A DNA stretch of 64,000 nucleotides, from contig NZ_FMAH01000008.1 in the NCBI RefSeq assembly GCF_900094545.1, positions 1 to 64,000 of the forward strand, read 5' to 3'. Source of the DNA: Martinezella miluonensis. Lineage in GTDB: Bacteria; Pseudomonadota; Alphaproteobacteria; Rhizobiales; Rhizobiaceae. Both the position numbers and the translations under genes were made by a program. Under the pieces are notes generated by a model that was given only the letters and a program-made list of their open reading frames with translations, was not told the DNA's origin and did no database searches. Position 1 is the stretch's first letter, and every line of letters begins with the position of its first letter. This document shows, in pieces, positions 45,834-55,707 of this stretch.

Positions 45834-46568
45834 ATGGCGGGCCTGACTTGTTTCAAGGGGCGGGAATTGGACGCATTGGGTTTGAGCAGTGACGAATGGA
45901 CGGCCATAGAGCTCAGCCTGCGCGTCTCCATTGTCGCCATGCTGGTGAGCCTGCCCTTTGGCATCGCAGCCGCGTATCTGCTCGCGCGTGGCCGGTTCTG
46001 GGGCAAATCGATCCTCAACGGCGTCATTCATCTGCCGCTGATCCTGCCGCCTGTTGTCACCGGCTTCATCCTGCTCATCCTCTTCGGCCGCAAAGGGCCG
46101 ATCGGCTCGCTTTTCGAGCAATATCTCGGCCTCGTCTTCTCGTTCCGCTGGACGGGGGCCGCTCTTGCCTGCGGCGTCATGGGCTTTCCGCTGATGGTTC
46201 GAAGCATCCGCCTGTCGGTCGAAGCCGTCGACCGCAAGCTTGAAGAAGCCGCCGGCACGCTCGGCGCCAGCCCCGTTTGGACCTTCGTCACCGTAACCCT
46301 GCCGCTGATCCTGCCCGGGATCATTGCCGGCATGATCCTGTCCTTCGCCAAGGCGATGGGGGAATTCGGCGCCACGATCACCTTTGTTTCCAATATTCCC
46401 GGCGAAACCCAGACCTTGTCTTCGGCCATTTACACCTTCACCCAGGTTCCCGGCGGCGATGCCGGCGCCATGCGCCTGACCATCGTCGCCATCATCATTT
46501 CCATGGTGGCCCTGCTCGCTTCGGAATTCCTTGCCTATCTCGCCGGCCGGAGGGTGGATTTCGAATGA
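45834..46568 (+). CDS. modB: Molybdate ABC transporter permease ModB
   Basis: A permease of up to 244 residues with five hydrophobic segments. The EAA loop [20 protein letters not shown] near residue 138 contacts ModC. The first ~14 residues from ATG 45834 are atypical, and a TTG at 45876 or nearby may be the true start. Ends in ATGA overlap with modC. Confidence 0.92.
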   Translation: MAGLTCFKGRELDALGLSSDEWTAIELSLRVSIVAMLVSLPFGIAAAYLLARGRFWGKSILNGVIHLPLILPPVVTGFILLILFGRKGPIGSLFEQYLGLVFSFRWTGAALACGVMGFPLMVRSIRLSVEAVDRKLEEAAGTLGASPVWTFVTVTLPLILPGIIAGMILSFAKAMGEFGATITFVSNIPGETQTLSSAIYTFTQVPGGDAGAMRLTIVAIIISMVALLASEFLAYLAGRRVDFE

Positions 46569-47638
46569 CGCTCTCGGTCGATATCCGCCACCGCCTCGGT
46601 GCCTTTTCGCTGGAGGCCGCATTCACCTCCGATGGCGGCGTGACGGCCCTTTTCGGCCGCTCCGGCTCCGGCAAAACCTCGATCGTCCGCATCATTGCCG
46701 GCCTCACCCGGCCCGATCACGGCCGTGTCAGCCTCGGCGAAACGGTGCTGGCCGATACCGAGAGGCAGATTTTCATTCCCCGCCACCGCCGCCGCTTCGG
46801 CTACGTCTTCCAGGAAGCGCGCCTGTTTCCGCACCTCTCCGTGCGGCAAAACCTCAATTACGGCCGCTGGTTCGCCCCGAGAAACGAGCGTAGCGAAAGC
46901 TTTGACGGCGTCGTCGATCTTCTGGGCATTTCGGCCCTGCTCGACCGCCGGCCGGCAAAACTCTCCGGCGGCGAAAAGCAGCGCGTCGCTATCGGCCGTG
47001 CTCTTCTATCGTCGCCACGCCTCCTGCTGATGGATGAGCCGCTCGCCGCACTCGACGAAGCCCGCAAGGCGGAAATCCTTCCCTATCTCGAGCGGCTGCG
47101 CGACGAGACGAAGGTGCCGATTATCTATGTCAGCCACTCCATCGCCGAAGTGGCGCGCCTCGCCAACCGCGTCGTCGTCATGCGCGACGGCAAGGTCGAG
47201 ACGATCGGTGCTGCCGTCGACATCTTCAGCCAGCTATCCGGTCCGTTGGCGGCAGACCGCCGCGAAGCCGGCGTATTGCTGGAGGGTCAGGTCGAGCAGC
47301 TTGACGGCCAGCATAGGCTGACGGTCGTGGCTTTAAAGACTGCAAAGCTCGTCGTGCCGGGACAGGCAGCCGGTGTCGGCAAGACAGTGCGCGTCCATAT
47401 CCCTGCCCGCGACGTGATGCTGGCCACAGCAAAGCCCGAGGGCCTGAGCGCGTTGAACATCATCGAAGGCGTGGTGCGCGATATCGGCATGGCGGCCGAT
47501 GGAACAGCGGAGGTGACGGTCGATTGCGGTGGCAACATCGTGCTTGCACGCATCACGCAATTCTCAGCCGAGCGATTGGGGCTTCGGGCCGGCATGCCGA
47601 TCCATGCGGTCATCAAGACTGTGGCGCTTGAACACTAG
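46565..47638 (+). CDS. modC: Molybdate ABC transporter ATPase ModC
   Basis: A 357-residue ABC ATPase. Walker [11 protein letters not shown] near residue 30, signature [16 protein letters not shown] near residue 133 and Walker [13 protein letters not shown] near residue 153. A C-terminal Mop (TOBE) molybdate-binding domain begins near residue 285 ([13 protein letters not shown]). The ATG at 46565 overlaps modB; the longer frame upstream is spurious. Convergent with modE, 7 nt apart. Confidence 0.95.
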   Translation: MTLSVDIRHRLGAFSLEAAFTSDGGVTALFGRSGSGKTSIVRIIAGLTRPDHGRVSLGETVLADTERQIFIPRHRRRFGYVFQEARLFPHLSVRQNLNYGRWFAPRNERSESFDGVVDLLGISALLDRRPAKLSGGEKQRVAIGRALLSSPRLLLMDEPLAALDEARKAEILPYLERLRDETKVPIIYVSHSIAEVARLANRVVVMRDGKVETIGAAVDIFSQLSGPLAADRREAGVLLEGQVEQLDGQHRLTVVALKTAKLVVPGQAAGVGKTVRVHIPARDVMLATAKPEGLSALNIIEGVVRDIGMAADGTAEVTVDCGGNIVLARITQFSAERLGLRAGMPIHAVIKTVALEH

Positions 47639-47645
47639 AGATCGA

Positions 47646-48017
47646 TCAGGATGGATCGGCCGGGCTGCGATTGACCTCAAGCCAGTTCAGATCGTCGGCT
47701 ATCGCGGCGCGCAGTGTCGCTTCCATGCTGCGAAAGCGCCGTAGTAGCTCCTCGCCAAAGGGAGTCAACGCCGCTCCGCCACCCTTCTGCCCGCCACGCT
47801 GCGATTCCACGACCGTCTCCCGGAACATGTGGTTCAATTCGCTGACGAGCAGCCATGCCCGGCGATAGGACATATCCATGGCGCGGCCTGCGGCCGAAAT
47901 CGAGCCAGTCTCCCGGATATGCTCGAGAAGCTCCATCTTGCCGCGCCCAAGCCGATCCTGCTCCGAAAAGCTGATGCGGAGGATGGGCTTCAACGATGGC
48001 TGCGGAGCGTCTGTCAT
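47646..48017 (-). CDS. modE: ModE-type regulator, DNA-binding domain only
   Basis: A 123-residue winged-HTH protein of the ModE family: ETGSISAAGRAMDMSYRRAW near residue 37, GGQKGGGAALTPFGEELL near residue 73. The two Mop effector domains of Escherichia ModE are absent, so it must sense molybdenum differently, for example through a separate Mop protein. Likely represses modABC. Confidence 0.88.
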   Translation of the reverse strand: MTDAPQPSLKPILRISFSEQDRLGRGKMELLEHIRETGSISAAGRAMDMSYRRAWLLVSELNHMFRETVVESQRGGQKGGGAALTPFGEELLRRFRSMEATLRAAIADDLNWLEVNRSPADPS

Positions 48018-48190
48018 GGCATCTGTAACGATTTGGTCTGCATAGTGTATACGCGGCCTTCGTGCGGCTGTACATGCCGACGGGAAATGGACAAGCAGTA
48101 GAGTCGACCTATCTGATCTTCAATATAAAAGCGCTTTCGCGCGCCGCGCTAGGAACGCGCGAGCCTTGATCGTAAAGGATTGGAGACACG

Positions 48191-48490
48191 ATGCCGGCCT
48201 ATATCATTTCCGATATCACTGTCAGGGATGCCGAAGCCTTCCAGATTTACCGGACCCGCGCGGCCGCCTCCATCGCCCAATATGGCGGGCGCTATCTTGT
48301 CCGCGGCGGCCCGATCGAGCAGTTAGAGGGCGATTGGTCGCCGCGAGCGATTGTGATCGTGGAATTTCCGGACTTGGAACGGGCGAGAGCCTGGTATCGT
48401 TCGCCGGAATATGCACTCGCTCTCGAAGTCCGCGATCGGGCACTCAGCCGCAATCTCATTCTTGTCGACGGAGTGAGCCAGGAAGGCTGA
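48191..48490 (+). CDS. DUF1330 protein
   Basis: A 99-residue dimeric alpha/beta-barrel-like protein: MPAYIISDITVRDAEAFQIY, then YGGRYLVRGGPIEQLEGDW and YRSPEYALALEVRDRA, all DUF1330 features. Function unknown. GGAGA lies upstream of the ATG. Common single gene in Rhizobiales. Confidence 0.88.
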   Translation: MPAYIISDITVRDAEAFQIYRTRAAASIAQYGGRYLVRGGPIEQLEGDWSPRAIVIVEFPDLERARAWYRSPEYALALEVRDRALSRNLILVDGVSQEG

Positions 48491-48648
48491 CTTTAGCCTT
48501 CGGCGCAGATATTCACCCATATTTGGTGCAAAAGAGCCCTATTCAGACACAAATCCTTGTCTTCAACGCCTCAAGATGGCCGTCTGCGTCTTGAAACCTT
48601 TATACAATGATGCCTATCTTTATGGCGTGATCGACTCAGATCGCGTAT

Positions 48649-49095
48649 GTGCATGTTCTGTTACTCAAGGAAGGAAGAGCACTGACAACAGTACACGCCA
48701 AGGGAAGAACGCCTGTCGTTATCCCGAAGAGCCCGGAACGTGGCGCCGATGCCGCTGCCCGCGCCCTGCAAGCCGTCCTCGTAAGCCTCGAGGACTCCAA
48801 GGCCGAAAATATCGTCACCATCGACATTGCTGGCAAATCTGCGCTTGGAGACCACATGGTCGTCGTCTCCGGTCGATCGAGCCGCCATGTCTTGGCGATT
48901 GCCGACCATCTCATGACCGATCTTAAGGACGAGGGCTTCGGCAATGCCCGCGTCGAAGGTCTGGATGGTGGCGACTGGGTGTTGATCGACACCGGCGACA
49001 TCATCATTCATGTCTTCCGACCGGAGATTCGCGAGTTCTACAACATCGAAAAGATGTGGGCAGCACCCGATCTCGACGAAGGCACGCTGCACTAG
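48649..49095 (+). CDS. rsfS: Ribosomal silencing factor RsfS
   Basis: A RsfS/Iojap-family protein that binds L14 and blocks subunit joining when nutrients are scarce. AENIVTIDIAGKSALGDHMV near residue 60, VSGRSSRHVLAIADHL and GGDWVLIDTGDIIIHVFRPE near residue 110. The GTG at 48649 gives 148 residues; a CTG at 48682 behind AAGGAAG gives a more typical N-terminus (TTVHAKG). Start uncertain. Confidence 0.93.
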   Translation: MHVLLLKEGRALTTVHAKGRTPVVIPKSPERGADAAARALQAVLVSLEDSKAENIVTIDIAGKSALGDHMVVVSGRSSRHVLAIADHLMTDLKDEGFGNARVEGLDGGDWVLIDTGDIIIHVFRPEIREFYNIEKMWAAPDLDEGTLH

Positions 49096-49206
49096 AGCCG
49101 GATAATTTTAGGTCTGCTCGACCTAAAATCTGAATCCGCTCTAGAATCGAAAAAGTCGAGCATGATGTAGTCCGAAAACCGCTTACACTTTTCGGCATCA
49201 TGCTCT
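49094..49206. repeat. RIME-like intergenic mosaic repeat, copy 2
   Basis: About 113 bp, closely similar to the copy at 27211. It has paired arms AGAGCCGGAT/AATCCGCTCT and GAGCATGAT/ATCATGCTC (the second exact here). It begins at the rsfS stop codon. Confidence 0.75.
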
Positions 49207-49380
49207 GGCCGAGCGACTGCATTTCCAGGAAAAGTGCGCAGCGGTTTTCCGTCCGGAATGCGAAAATGCTCCAAGGGCGCTTTCCCGGCCCTGGTTGGCA
49301 GCTTCACATCGCCGGAGATGAACCTCCGGCAAGAGTTTCGTTTTGTGCCGCCATGACGGCGGATATGCTTGGGAGCGGGA

Positions 49381-49863
49381 ATGCGGATAGGTCTTTTTGC
49401 GGTGGGACGGCTCAAAGCCGGCCCTGAAAAGGATCTTGCGGCTCGCTACCTCGACCGTTTCGCCAAGGCCGGGCCGGCCATCGGCCTGGAAATGGCGCGC
49501 ATGACCGAGGTTGCCGAAAGCCGCGCTTCCAATAGCGAGACCCGCAAGCGCGAAGAGGCGGGCCTGCTGCAAAAGGCGCATCCGGAAGGCGGCATCCTCA
49601 TCCTTCTCGACGAACGCGGCAAGGCGTTGGACAGCGAAGCCTTCGCCGCCATGCTCGGCACGTTCCGCGATCAGGGCAAGCGCGATCTGACGATTGCGAT
49701 CGGCGGCGCCGACGGCCTCGACCCATCCCTTTACGACAAGGCCGACATGACCGTTTGCCTCGGCAAGCTGACCTGGCCACACCAGCTCGTGCGCATCCTC
49801 ATTGCCGAGCAGCTCTACCGTGCCGTTACGATCCTTTCCGGCCACCCCTACCACCGGGTGTGA
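49381..49863 (+). CDS. rlmH: 23S rRNA pseudouridine-1915 N3-methyltransferase RlmH
   Basis: A 160-residue SPOUT methyltransferase (YbeA). LLDERGKALDSEAFAAML near residue 78, the SAM knot IAIGGADGLDP near residue 105, and LTWPHQLVRILIAEQLYRA at the C-terminus. The ATG at 49381 (MRIGLFAVGRLK) is the family's usual start, with GGGAG upstream; the frame stays open to 49369. Confidence 0.95.
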   Translation: MRIGLFAVGRLKAGPEKDLAARYLDRFAKAGPAIGLEMARMTEVAESRASNSETRKREEAGLLQKAHPEGGILILLDERGKALDSEAFAAMLGTFRDQGKRDLTIAIGGADGLDPSLYDKADMTVCLGKLTWPHQLVRILIAEQLYRAVTILSGHPYHRV

Positions 49864-50034
49864 CCGCCTTATCCGGCTTCGAAAACAGTTTGGCTTTCGA
49901 TCTTTTTGCGTTAACGAAACGCTCACACAGGCGTGTTTTGATTCCCGCCCTGAAAATGACGATGCTTCCTAGCTGATCGCGGCAAATCAGCCTATTTTCA
50001 CGCGATCTGAAGTGACCAGGCCCGAACCGACTGG

Positions 50035-51471
50035 ATGAAAAAAGCCCCGCCCATGCTTTCGCGTCTCATGCTGCCAGCTTTGGCGGCATCTCTCGGCATG
50101 GGCGCTTATATGGCTGGTCCTTTCTCCTTGAAGGACGTGGCCGTCGCGCAGGAAGCTGACGCCAAAGCGCCAAAAGCGCCCGACGATCGCCCCTCGGCGC
50201 AACAGGCGCCGGATCCGGCAGCGGACCTTGCCCGCAAGCGCGATGAAACGCGCAGCCAGCTGGAGCAGCTGTCGAAGACGATCAACCTCTCGTCCGACAA
50301 GACGAAGGAGCTGGAAGACAGTATCGCCTCGCTCGACAAGAACACCGCCAGCCTGCGCCAGGCTCTGATCGACAGCGCCGCCCGCCGCAAGGAGCTGGAC
50401 CGCGAGATCCAGCAGAGCGAGAAGACGCTGACGGATCTTGCCGTCAAAGAAGACAAGATCCGCGCATCCCTGCACGAGCGCCGCGCCCTGCTGGCCGAGG
50501 TTCTCGGCGCGCTGGAGCGCATGGGGCGCAACCCGCCGCCGGCGCTGCTGGTGACACCGGACGATGCGCTCGGCTCGGTGCGCAGCGCTATTCTTCTCGG
50601 CGCCGTCGTGCCCGGAATGCGCAAGGAAACGGACAAGCTCATCGCCGACCTCACGGATCTCAGCAAGCTGCATGCGGACGTAGCCGCCGAGAAAACCAGC
50701 TTCACCACCACCATGACCAATAGTCTGGAGGAGGAGCGGCGCATGGATCTGCTGATTGCCGAAAACGACAAGCACAATAAGGAGAATGCCGCCCAGCTCG
50801 GGACGGAGCGCAAGCGTGCCGAAGAGCTGGCGGGCGAGGCGACCAGCCTGGAAGGGCTCGTGGCCTCTCTCGAAAGCCAGATCGGCTCGGTGCGCGATGC
50901 CGCCGCCGCTGCCCGCGCGGAAGAGGCACGCCGGGCGCAGATGACCGATCAGCAGCGCGAGCAGGCGAAAGCCCTCGCCGACAGCGGCGTGCCCGATAAA
51001 AACCGCATTACGCCCGCATATGCCTTTTCTGACCTGAAGAAAAAGTTGGAGCTGCCCGTGGCGGGCGATACTCTCCGCCAGTTCGGCGACGACGACGGCA
51101 CCGGCCATACCGCGATGGGATTGACCATCGCGACCGGCCCGGATGCGCTCGTCACAGCTCCCGCCGACGGCACGGTCGTCTATGCCGGCGCGTTTCGCAG
51201 CTACGGCCAGATGATCATCTTGGATACGGGCGACGGCTATCACATGGTGCTGTCAGGAATGGACGCGATCAAGACGCGCCCCGGCAGATTCGTCTTCGCC
51301 GGCGAGCCACTGGCCACAATGGGCCAAAAAAGAGTCGCGAGCGCGACCGCATTGGCGCTGGAAACGGATCGGCCAACGCTTTACATTGAATTCAGAAAAG
51401 ATGGGAAGCCGGTCGATTCTCGACCGTGGTGGACCTCCAAAGACACTGGAAAGGCACGCAATGATACGTAG
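50035..51471 (+). CDS. EnvC-like murein hydrolase activator (degenerate LytM)
   Basis: A 478-residue periplasmic protein. Hydrophobic N-terminus (residues 8-38), long coiled coils (residues 60-300), then an M23/LytM fold from about residue 345. The catalytic metal ligands are missing: GHTAMGLTI replaces the HxxxD motif and LYIEFRKDG replaces HxH. Such inactive LytM proteins activate amidases at division. Overlaps ctpA by 11 nt. Confidence 0.85.
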   Translation: MKKAPPMLSRLMLPALAASLGMGAYMAGPFSLKDVAVAQEADAKAPKAPDDRPSAQQAPDPAADLARKRDETRSQLEQLSKTINLSSDKTKELEDSIASLDKNTASLRQALIDSAARRKELDREIQQSEKTLTDLAVKEDKIRASLHERRALLAEVLGALERMGRNPPPALLVTPDDALGSVRSAILLGAVVPGMRKETDKLIADLTDLSKLHADVAAEKTSFTTTMTNSLEEERRMDLLIAENDKHNKENAAQLGTERKRAEELAGEATSLEGLVASLESQIGSVRDAAAAARAEEARRAQMTDQQREQAKALADSGVPDKNRITPAYAFSDLKKKLELPVAGDTLRQFGDDDGTGHTAMGLTIATGPDALVTAPADGTVVYAGAFRSYGQMIILDTGDGYHMVLSGMDAIKTRPGRFVFAGEPLATMGQKRVASATALALETDRPTLYIEFRKDGKPVDSRPWWTSKDTGKARNDT

Positions 51472-52789
51472 GGCTTCTCTTGTTCTCGTCGGCGCATTGA
51501 TGGGTGCGACCGCGATGAGCGTTATCTACTCGGCGGTGGCGCCGGCGGAAGCCGCAGGAACTTCCACCTACAAAGAGTTGTCGATTTTCGGCGACGTCTT
51601 TGAGCGCGTCCGTGCCCAATATGTGACGCCGCCCCAGGAAGACAAGTTGATCGAAGCAGCCATCAACGGCATGCTGTCCTCGCTGGACCCGCATTCGAGC
51701 TATATGAATGCCAAGGATGCCGAAGACATGCGCACCCAGACCAAGGGTGAATTCGGCGGCCTCGGCATCGAAGTTACGATGGACAACGACCTCGTCAAGG
51801 TCATCACCCCGATCGACGATACGCCCGCCGCCAAGGCCGGCGTGCTGGCTGGCGACTACATCACCGCCATCGACGGCCAGTCCGTCCGTGGCCTGAAACT
51901 GGAAGACGCCGTTGAAAAGATGCGCGGCCCGGTCAAGACCCCGATCAAGCTGACGCTGCTGCGCAAGGGCGCGGACAAGCCGATCGAGCTCACCATCATT
52001 CGTGACGTGATTGCTGTTGCCGCCGTCAAGTCGCGTGAGGAAGGCGGCAATGTCGGCTACATCCGCATCATCTCCTTCACGGAGAAGACGACCCCGGACC
52101 TCGAAGCCGCGATCGCCAAGATCAAGAAGGATATCCCGGCCGACAAGCTGAAGGGCTATGTCCTCGACCTGCGTCTCAATCCGGGTGGTCTGCTCGACCA
52201 GGCGATCAACGTTGCCGACGACGTGCTCGAGCGCGGCGAAATCGTTTCGACCCGCGGCCGTAACCCGGACGAAACCCGCCGCTTCAACGCCACTCCGGGC
52301 GATCTGACCGATGGCAAGCCGATCATCGTGCTCACCAACGGCGGCTCCGCTTCCGCTTCGGAAATCGTCGCCGGCGCCCTGCAGGATCTGCGTCGCGCCA
52401 CCGTTCTCGGCACGCAGTCCTTCGGCAAGGGCTCCGTCCAGACGATCATCCCTCTGGGCGATGGCAATGGCGCGCTGCGCCTGACGACGGCGCTCTACTA
52501 TACGCCCTCGGGCCGCTCGATCCAGGGCACCGGCATCACGCCTGACATCAAGGTCGACCAGCCGCTCCCCGACGATCTGAAGGGCAAGCTGACGTCCGAA
52601 GGCGAATCCAGCCTGCCGGGTCATATCAAGGGCCAGAGCGAAACCGACAAGGGCTCCGGCTCCTCGGCCTATATGCCGCCGGACCCGAAGGACGATATCC
52701 AGCTCAACTACGCGCTCGACCTCCTGCGTGGCGACAAGACGGATCCGGCCTTCCCGCCTAACCCGGAAAAGGCGGTTTCCTCCAAGTAA
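51461..52789 (+). CDS. ctpA: C-terminal processing peptidase CtpA (S41)
   Basis: A 442-residue periplasmic serine protease. Signal peptide residues 1-31; S41 N-domain; PDZ domain at about residues 90-180 (GGLGIEVTMDNDLVKVITPI); catalytic Ser in GGSASASEIVAGAL near residue 302 and Lys in GTQSFGKGSVQ near residue 325. Acts in envelope protein turnover, probably with the EnvC-like factor it overlaps. The ATG at 51461 gives a proper signal peptide; the longer frame starts at 51386. Confidence 0.94.
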   Translation: MIRRASLVLVGALMGATAMSVIYSAVAPAEAAGTSTYKELSIFGDVFERVRAQYVTPPQEDKLIEAAINGMLSSLDPHSSYMNAKDAEDMRTQTKGEFGGLGIEVTMDNDLVKVITPIDDTPAAKAGVLAGDYITAIDGQSVRGLKLEDAVEKMRGPVKTPIKLTLLRKGADKPIELTIIRDVIAVAAVKSREEGGNVGYIRIISFTEKTTPDLEAAIAKIKKDIPADKLKGYVLDLRLNPGGLLDQAINVADDVLERGEIVSTRGRNPDETRRFNATPGDLTDGKPIIVLTNGGSASASEIVAGALQDLRRATVLGTQSFGKGSVQTIIPLGDGNGALRLTTALYYTPSGRSIQGTGITPDIKVDQPLPDDLKGKLTSEGESSLPGHIKGQSETDKGSGSSAYMPPDPKDDIQLNYALDLLRGDKTDPAFPPNPEKAVSSK

Positions 52790-52796
52790 GGATATG

Positions 52797-52823
52797 GCGC
52801 CGGGCTGGAAACAGACCCGGCGC
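52797..52823 (+). terminator. Terminator after ctpA
   Basis: Stem GCGCCGGG / CCCGGCGC followed by TTTC, 7 nt after the ctpA stop. Confidence 0.55.
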
Positions 52824-52947
52824 TTTCATAAGAAGTGAGCGGAACTTGCGTATCGTTCCGCTCGCCTCGATCGAACGGGCGTGCTTTCGTTCGAAAACTG
52901 TTTCGTTGATGTTTTGATACTTTGAGCCTGAAGCCCGATTTTCCATT

Positions 52948-54201
52948 GTGGTGACAACGGGAAAGCGGAATGCTCAGCGCCGGAACAAATTCCCGTTTTT
53001 GGGGTGGATACGGACTTTGGGAACGGATTTGCATGCACCGCTGGGACAGAATCGCGGCCCCGGCCGTCAGCGGAGACTCCCGCCCTTCGGGCGCATTCTC
53101 GGCGGTCTCTGCCTGATCGCGATTGCCGGCTTTTCTCTTTATTCGGCGCTGCTGCGCGACGATCTCAAGAAAACCCAGCCTATCGAAACGGCCAAGAAGG
53201 AAGATCCGGCTCCGCCATCTGAAACCAAGCCGGCCGCGGCCGGCCATACGGGTCTGACGCAGGTGGATCCGCAGTCCGGCGCCAATACCACCCGCGTCGT
53301 CACCGACGACGGTTCCGTCGTTACCATGTTCAGCCCCAACAATCGCGATGGCAATGGTCCGGTCTTGATCAACGCCAATCAGGTAGGCCAGGATCCCCGC
53401 ATGGCGGCAACGCCGAACGACAGCCTGCTGGAGGATTCACCCTTCGGCAAGTTGCCGATCACCGGGCCGAGCGGCCTGCGGCCGATGGACCAATATGCCA
53501 GGCTGTGGTCCGGCGCCCGCGGCATCCGCGTCGCCATCGTCGTCAGCGGTCTCGGTCTCAGCCAGACCGGCACGCAGCGCGCCATCGAGAAGCTGCCGGA
53601 AGAGATCACGCTCGCCTTTGCCGTCAGCGGCAACAGCTTGCAGCGCTGGATGCAGGATGCGCGGCGCGGCGGCCACGAAATCCTCATCCAGGTCCCCTTC
53701 GAGCCTTTCGATTATCCCAGCAACAATCCGGGACCGGACACGCTGCTGACCTCGCTGTCATCAGCAAGGAATGTCGAAAACCTGCACAAAGCGATGGGCA
53801 GGATCACCAATTATACCGGCGTGATGAACTATCTCGGCGGTCGGTTCCTTGCCAACGCCAACGCCATGGAACCGGTGTTGCGCGATATCGGCAAGCGCGG
53901 CCTGCTTTTCCTCGACGACGGCTCTTCGGCGCAATCCAAGTCGGGGACACTCGCCAAGACGCTGGAAGTGCCGCACGCCTTTGCCGACGTCCAGCTTGAC
54001 GGAGAATTGCAGCAGGACGCCATCCTGAGGAAGCTCGATGAGCTGGAGCGCATTGCCCGTCGTAATGGCTCTGCGGTCGGCGTCGCTTCCGCTTTCGACG
54101 AGAGCGTCGACGCTATCAGCAAATGGAGTGAGGAAGCTGCCATGCGCGGTATCGAAATCGTCGCGGTCTCGGCACTTGCGGATGACCCGAAACGTCCCTG
54201 A
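52948..54201 (+). CDS. Divergent polysaccharide deacetylase (YibQ-like)
   Basis: A protein of up to 417 residues. One membrane anchor near residues 48-66 ([20 protein letters not shown]), a Pro/Ala linker, then a NodB-like divergent deacetylase domain from about residue 190 ([24 protein letters not shown] start, [19 protein letters not shown], and [10 protein letters not shown]). DUF610/YibQ proteins accompany EnvC and CtpA in many alphaproteobacteria. The N-terminal start is uncertain. Confidence 0.85.
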   Translation: MVTTGKRNAQRRNKFPFLGWIRTLGTDLHAPLGQNRGPGRQRRLPPFGRILGGLCLIAIAGFSLYSALLRDDLKKTQPIETAKKEDPAPPSETKPAAAGHTGLTQVDPQSGANTTRVVTDDGSVVTMFSPNNRDGNGPVLINANQVGQDPRMAATPNDSLLEDSPFGKLPITGPSGLRPMDQYARLWSGARGIRVAIVVSGLGLSQTGTQRAIEKLPEEITLAFAVSGNSLQRWMQDARRGGHEILIQVPFEPFDYPSNNPGPDTLLTSLSSARNVENLHKAMGRITNYTGVMNYLGGRFLANANAMEPVLRDIGKRGLLFLDDGSSAQSKSGTLAKTLEVPHAFADVQLDGELQQDAILRKLDELERIARRNGSAVGVASAFDESVDAISKWSEEAAMRGIEIVAVSALADDPKRP

Positions 54202-54217
54202 TTCTTTGGAGAACCAA

Positions 54218-54757
54218 ATGAGCACGCCCCAAGCGCCCGTAAAAGCCGAAGACCTGCCCTATCGCCCCTGTGTCGGCATCATGATCCTGAACCGGGATGG
54301 CCTGGTCTGGGCCGGCCGGCGTATCCCGGACGGCAATTCCGAATATGACGGCTCGCCGCAGCTTTGGCAGATGCCGCAAGGCGGCATAGACGACGGCGAA
54401 GACCCTTTGAAAGCAGCCTATCGCGAGCTCTATGAGGAAACCGGGATGAAGACGGTGACGCTGCTGGCGGAAGCGAAGAACTGGATCAACTACGATCTGC
54501 CGCCGCAGCTGATCGGCATCGGCCTCAAGGGAAAATATCGCGGCCAGACGCAGCGCTGGTTCGCCTTCCGCTTCGACGGCGACGAAAGCGAAATCGCCAT
54601 CAACCCGCCGCCGGGCGGTCATGAACCGGAATTCGATGCCTGGGGATGGAAGCCGATGGTTGAGCTTCCGGATCTGATCGTTGCCTTCAAGCGATCGGTC
54701 TATGATCAGGTTGTCGCCGAATTCCAGCATTTGGCAAGCCTGAAGGCTGAAGACTGA
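54218..54757 (+). CDS. rppH: RNA pyrophosphohydrolase RppH
   Basis: A 179-residue Nudix hydrolase that removes pyrophosphate from mRNA 5' ends to start decay. The Nudix box [20 protein letters not shown] near residue 55 continues [17 protein letters not shown] at the start and [11 protein letters not shown] near residue 110 are RppH/NudH features. The ATG at 54218 follows GGAGAA. Confidence 0.94.
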   Translation: MSTPQAPVKAEDLPYRPCVGIMILNRDGLVWAGRRIPDGNSEYDGSPQLWQMPQGGIDDGEDPLKAAYRELYEETGMKTVTLLAEAKNWINYDLPPQLIGIGLKGKYRGQTQRWFAFRFDGDESEIAINPPPGGHEPEFDAWGWKPMVELPDLIVAFKRSVYDQVVAEFQHLASLKAED

Positions 54758-54765
54758 ACGAGAAG

Positions 54766-54794
54766 GATCCGGCCGTCGAAAGGACGGCCGGATC
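54766..54794. terminator. Shared hairpin between rppH and bfr
   Basis: Perfect 12-bp stem GATCCGGCCGTC / GACGGCCGGATC with a 5-nt loop, between convergent genes. No T-tract. Confidence 0.5.
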
Positions 54795-54803
54795 GGCAAT
54801 TCA

Positions 54804-55289
54804 CTATTCGGCGGAGTCCGCAGAATCGGCGTTGAGCTGGCCATATTTGGCTTCGCCGATCTTTCCGAGCAGTTCAAGCTGGGTTTCCAGGAAGTCGATA
54901 TGGCCTTCCTCGTCTGTCAGCAGCTCTTCGAACAGCTTCATCGAGACATAATCGCCTGCATCGTGACAGATATCGCGTGATTTCTTGTAGGCGGCGCGGG
55001 CGTCATATTCGCCTGCAAGATCGGCCTCCAATACTTCCTTGACATTCTGGCCGATGCGCAGAGGCGCGAGCGTCTGCAGGTTCGGGTGCCCTTCGAGGAA
55101 GATGATGCGCGCAACCAGACGGTCCGCATGCTGCATCTCTTCGATGGATTCCGCACGCTCCTTCTTGGCAAGCTTGGTGTAGCCCCAGTCCTCGAGGAGC
55201 CGGTAGTGAACCCAATATTGGTTGACTGCGCCAAGCTCGAGGAACAGCGCCTCGTTAAGCCGCTCGATGACTTTTTTGTCGCCTTTCAA
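54804..55289 (-). CDS. bfr: Bacterioferritin
   Basis: A 161-residue heme-containing ferritin. Ferroxidase Glu/His ligands lie in [16 protein letters not shown] near residue 11, [20 protein letters not shown] near residue 47 (with the heme Met) and [20 protein letters not shown] near residue 120. The TTG at 55289 behind AGGAG gives the family N-terminus [14 protein letters not shown]; an ATG at 55313 also exists. Overlaps the end of bfd. Confidence 0.94.
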   Translation of the reverse strand: MKGDKKVIERLNEALFLELGAVNQYWVHYRLLEDWGYTKLAKKERAESIEEMQHADRLVARIIFLEGHPNLQTLAPLRIGQNVKEVLEADLAGEYDARAAYKKSRDICHDAGDYVSMKLFEELLTDEEGHIDFLETQLELLGKIGEAKYGQLNADSADSAE

Positions 55290-55566
55290 CGTCCGCTCTC
55301 CTGTTTTCTTCATGGAATTTTTTCAGGCGGGACATGAAATCAAATATTTCTGCTTCCGTCGAGTGGCGACGGGCATGATAATCCTCGGTTGTCTGAATAA
55401 TAATATCAACCACATTCGGGAAGCAGCCGCAGCAGCGACCGCGCTTCGACATGGCGTGATAGACTTTTGCCGGAACGATAAGCTGCCAACAGTCCTGATC
55501 GAGGAGTTCGGTGATGACCTCCCGGATTTCCTTGTCGGTGATGTAATTACAACTGCAAACCAGCAT
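55255..55566 (-). CDS. bfd: Bacterioferritin-associated ferredoxin
   Basis: A 103-residue [2Fe-2S] ferredoxin of the BFD family. Cys ligands are in [12 protein letters not shown] (residues 3-6) and [12 protein letters not shown] near residue 43. It reduces ferric iron in Bfr to release it. A ~40-residue charged tail beyond the core is longer than usual. It is upstream of and overlaps bfr, so the pair is co-expressed. Confidence 0.9.
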   Translation of the reverse strand: MLVCSCNYITDKEIREVITELLDQDCWQLIVPAKVYHAMSKRGRCCGCFPNVVDIIIQTTEDYHARRHSTEAEIFDFMSRLKKFHEENRRADVERRQKSHRAA

Positions 55567-55707
55567 TCTTCGCTCAGCCCGCCAAACATGACATCCGCTG
55601 TCTTGTTATCTGCTAAAGAAGACGCTCTTTGTCAAGAAAGAAACGATTCGTTTTGATCCACCCAGGGGCAGCCGGCTTTCCGCCCCTGAGATATCAAACA
55701 CGGATTC

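Noticed and set aside
55663..55688. Hairpin CAGGGGC/GCCCCTG left of bfd as dnaE2 control element
   Set aside because: Short stem, no T-tract, and position downstream of neither strand's promoter makes its role unclear.
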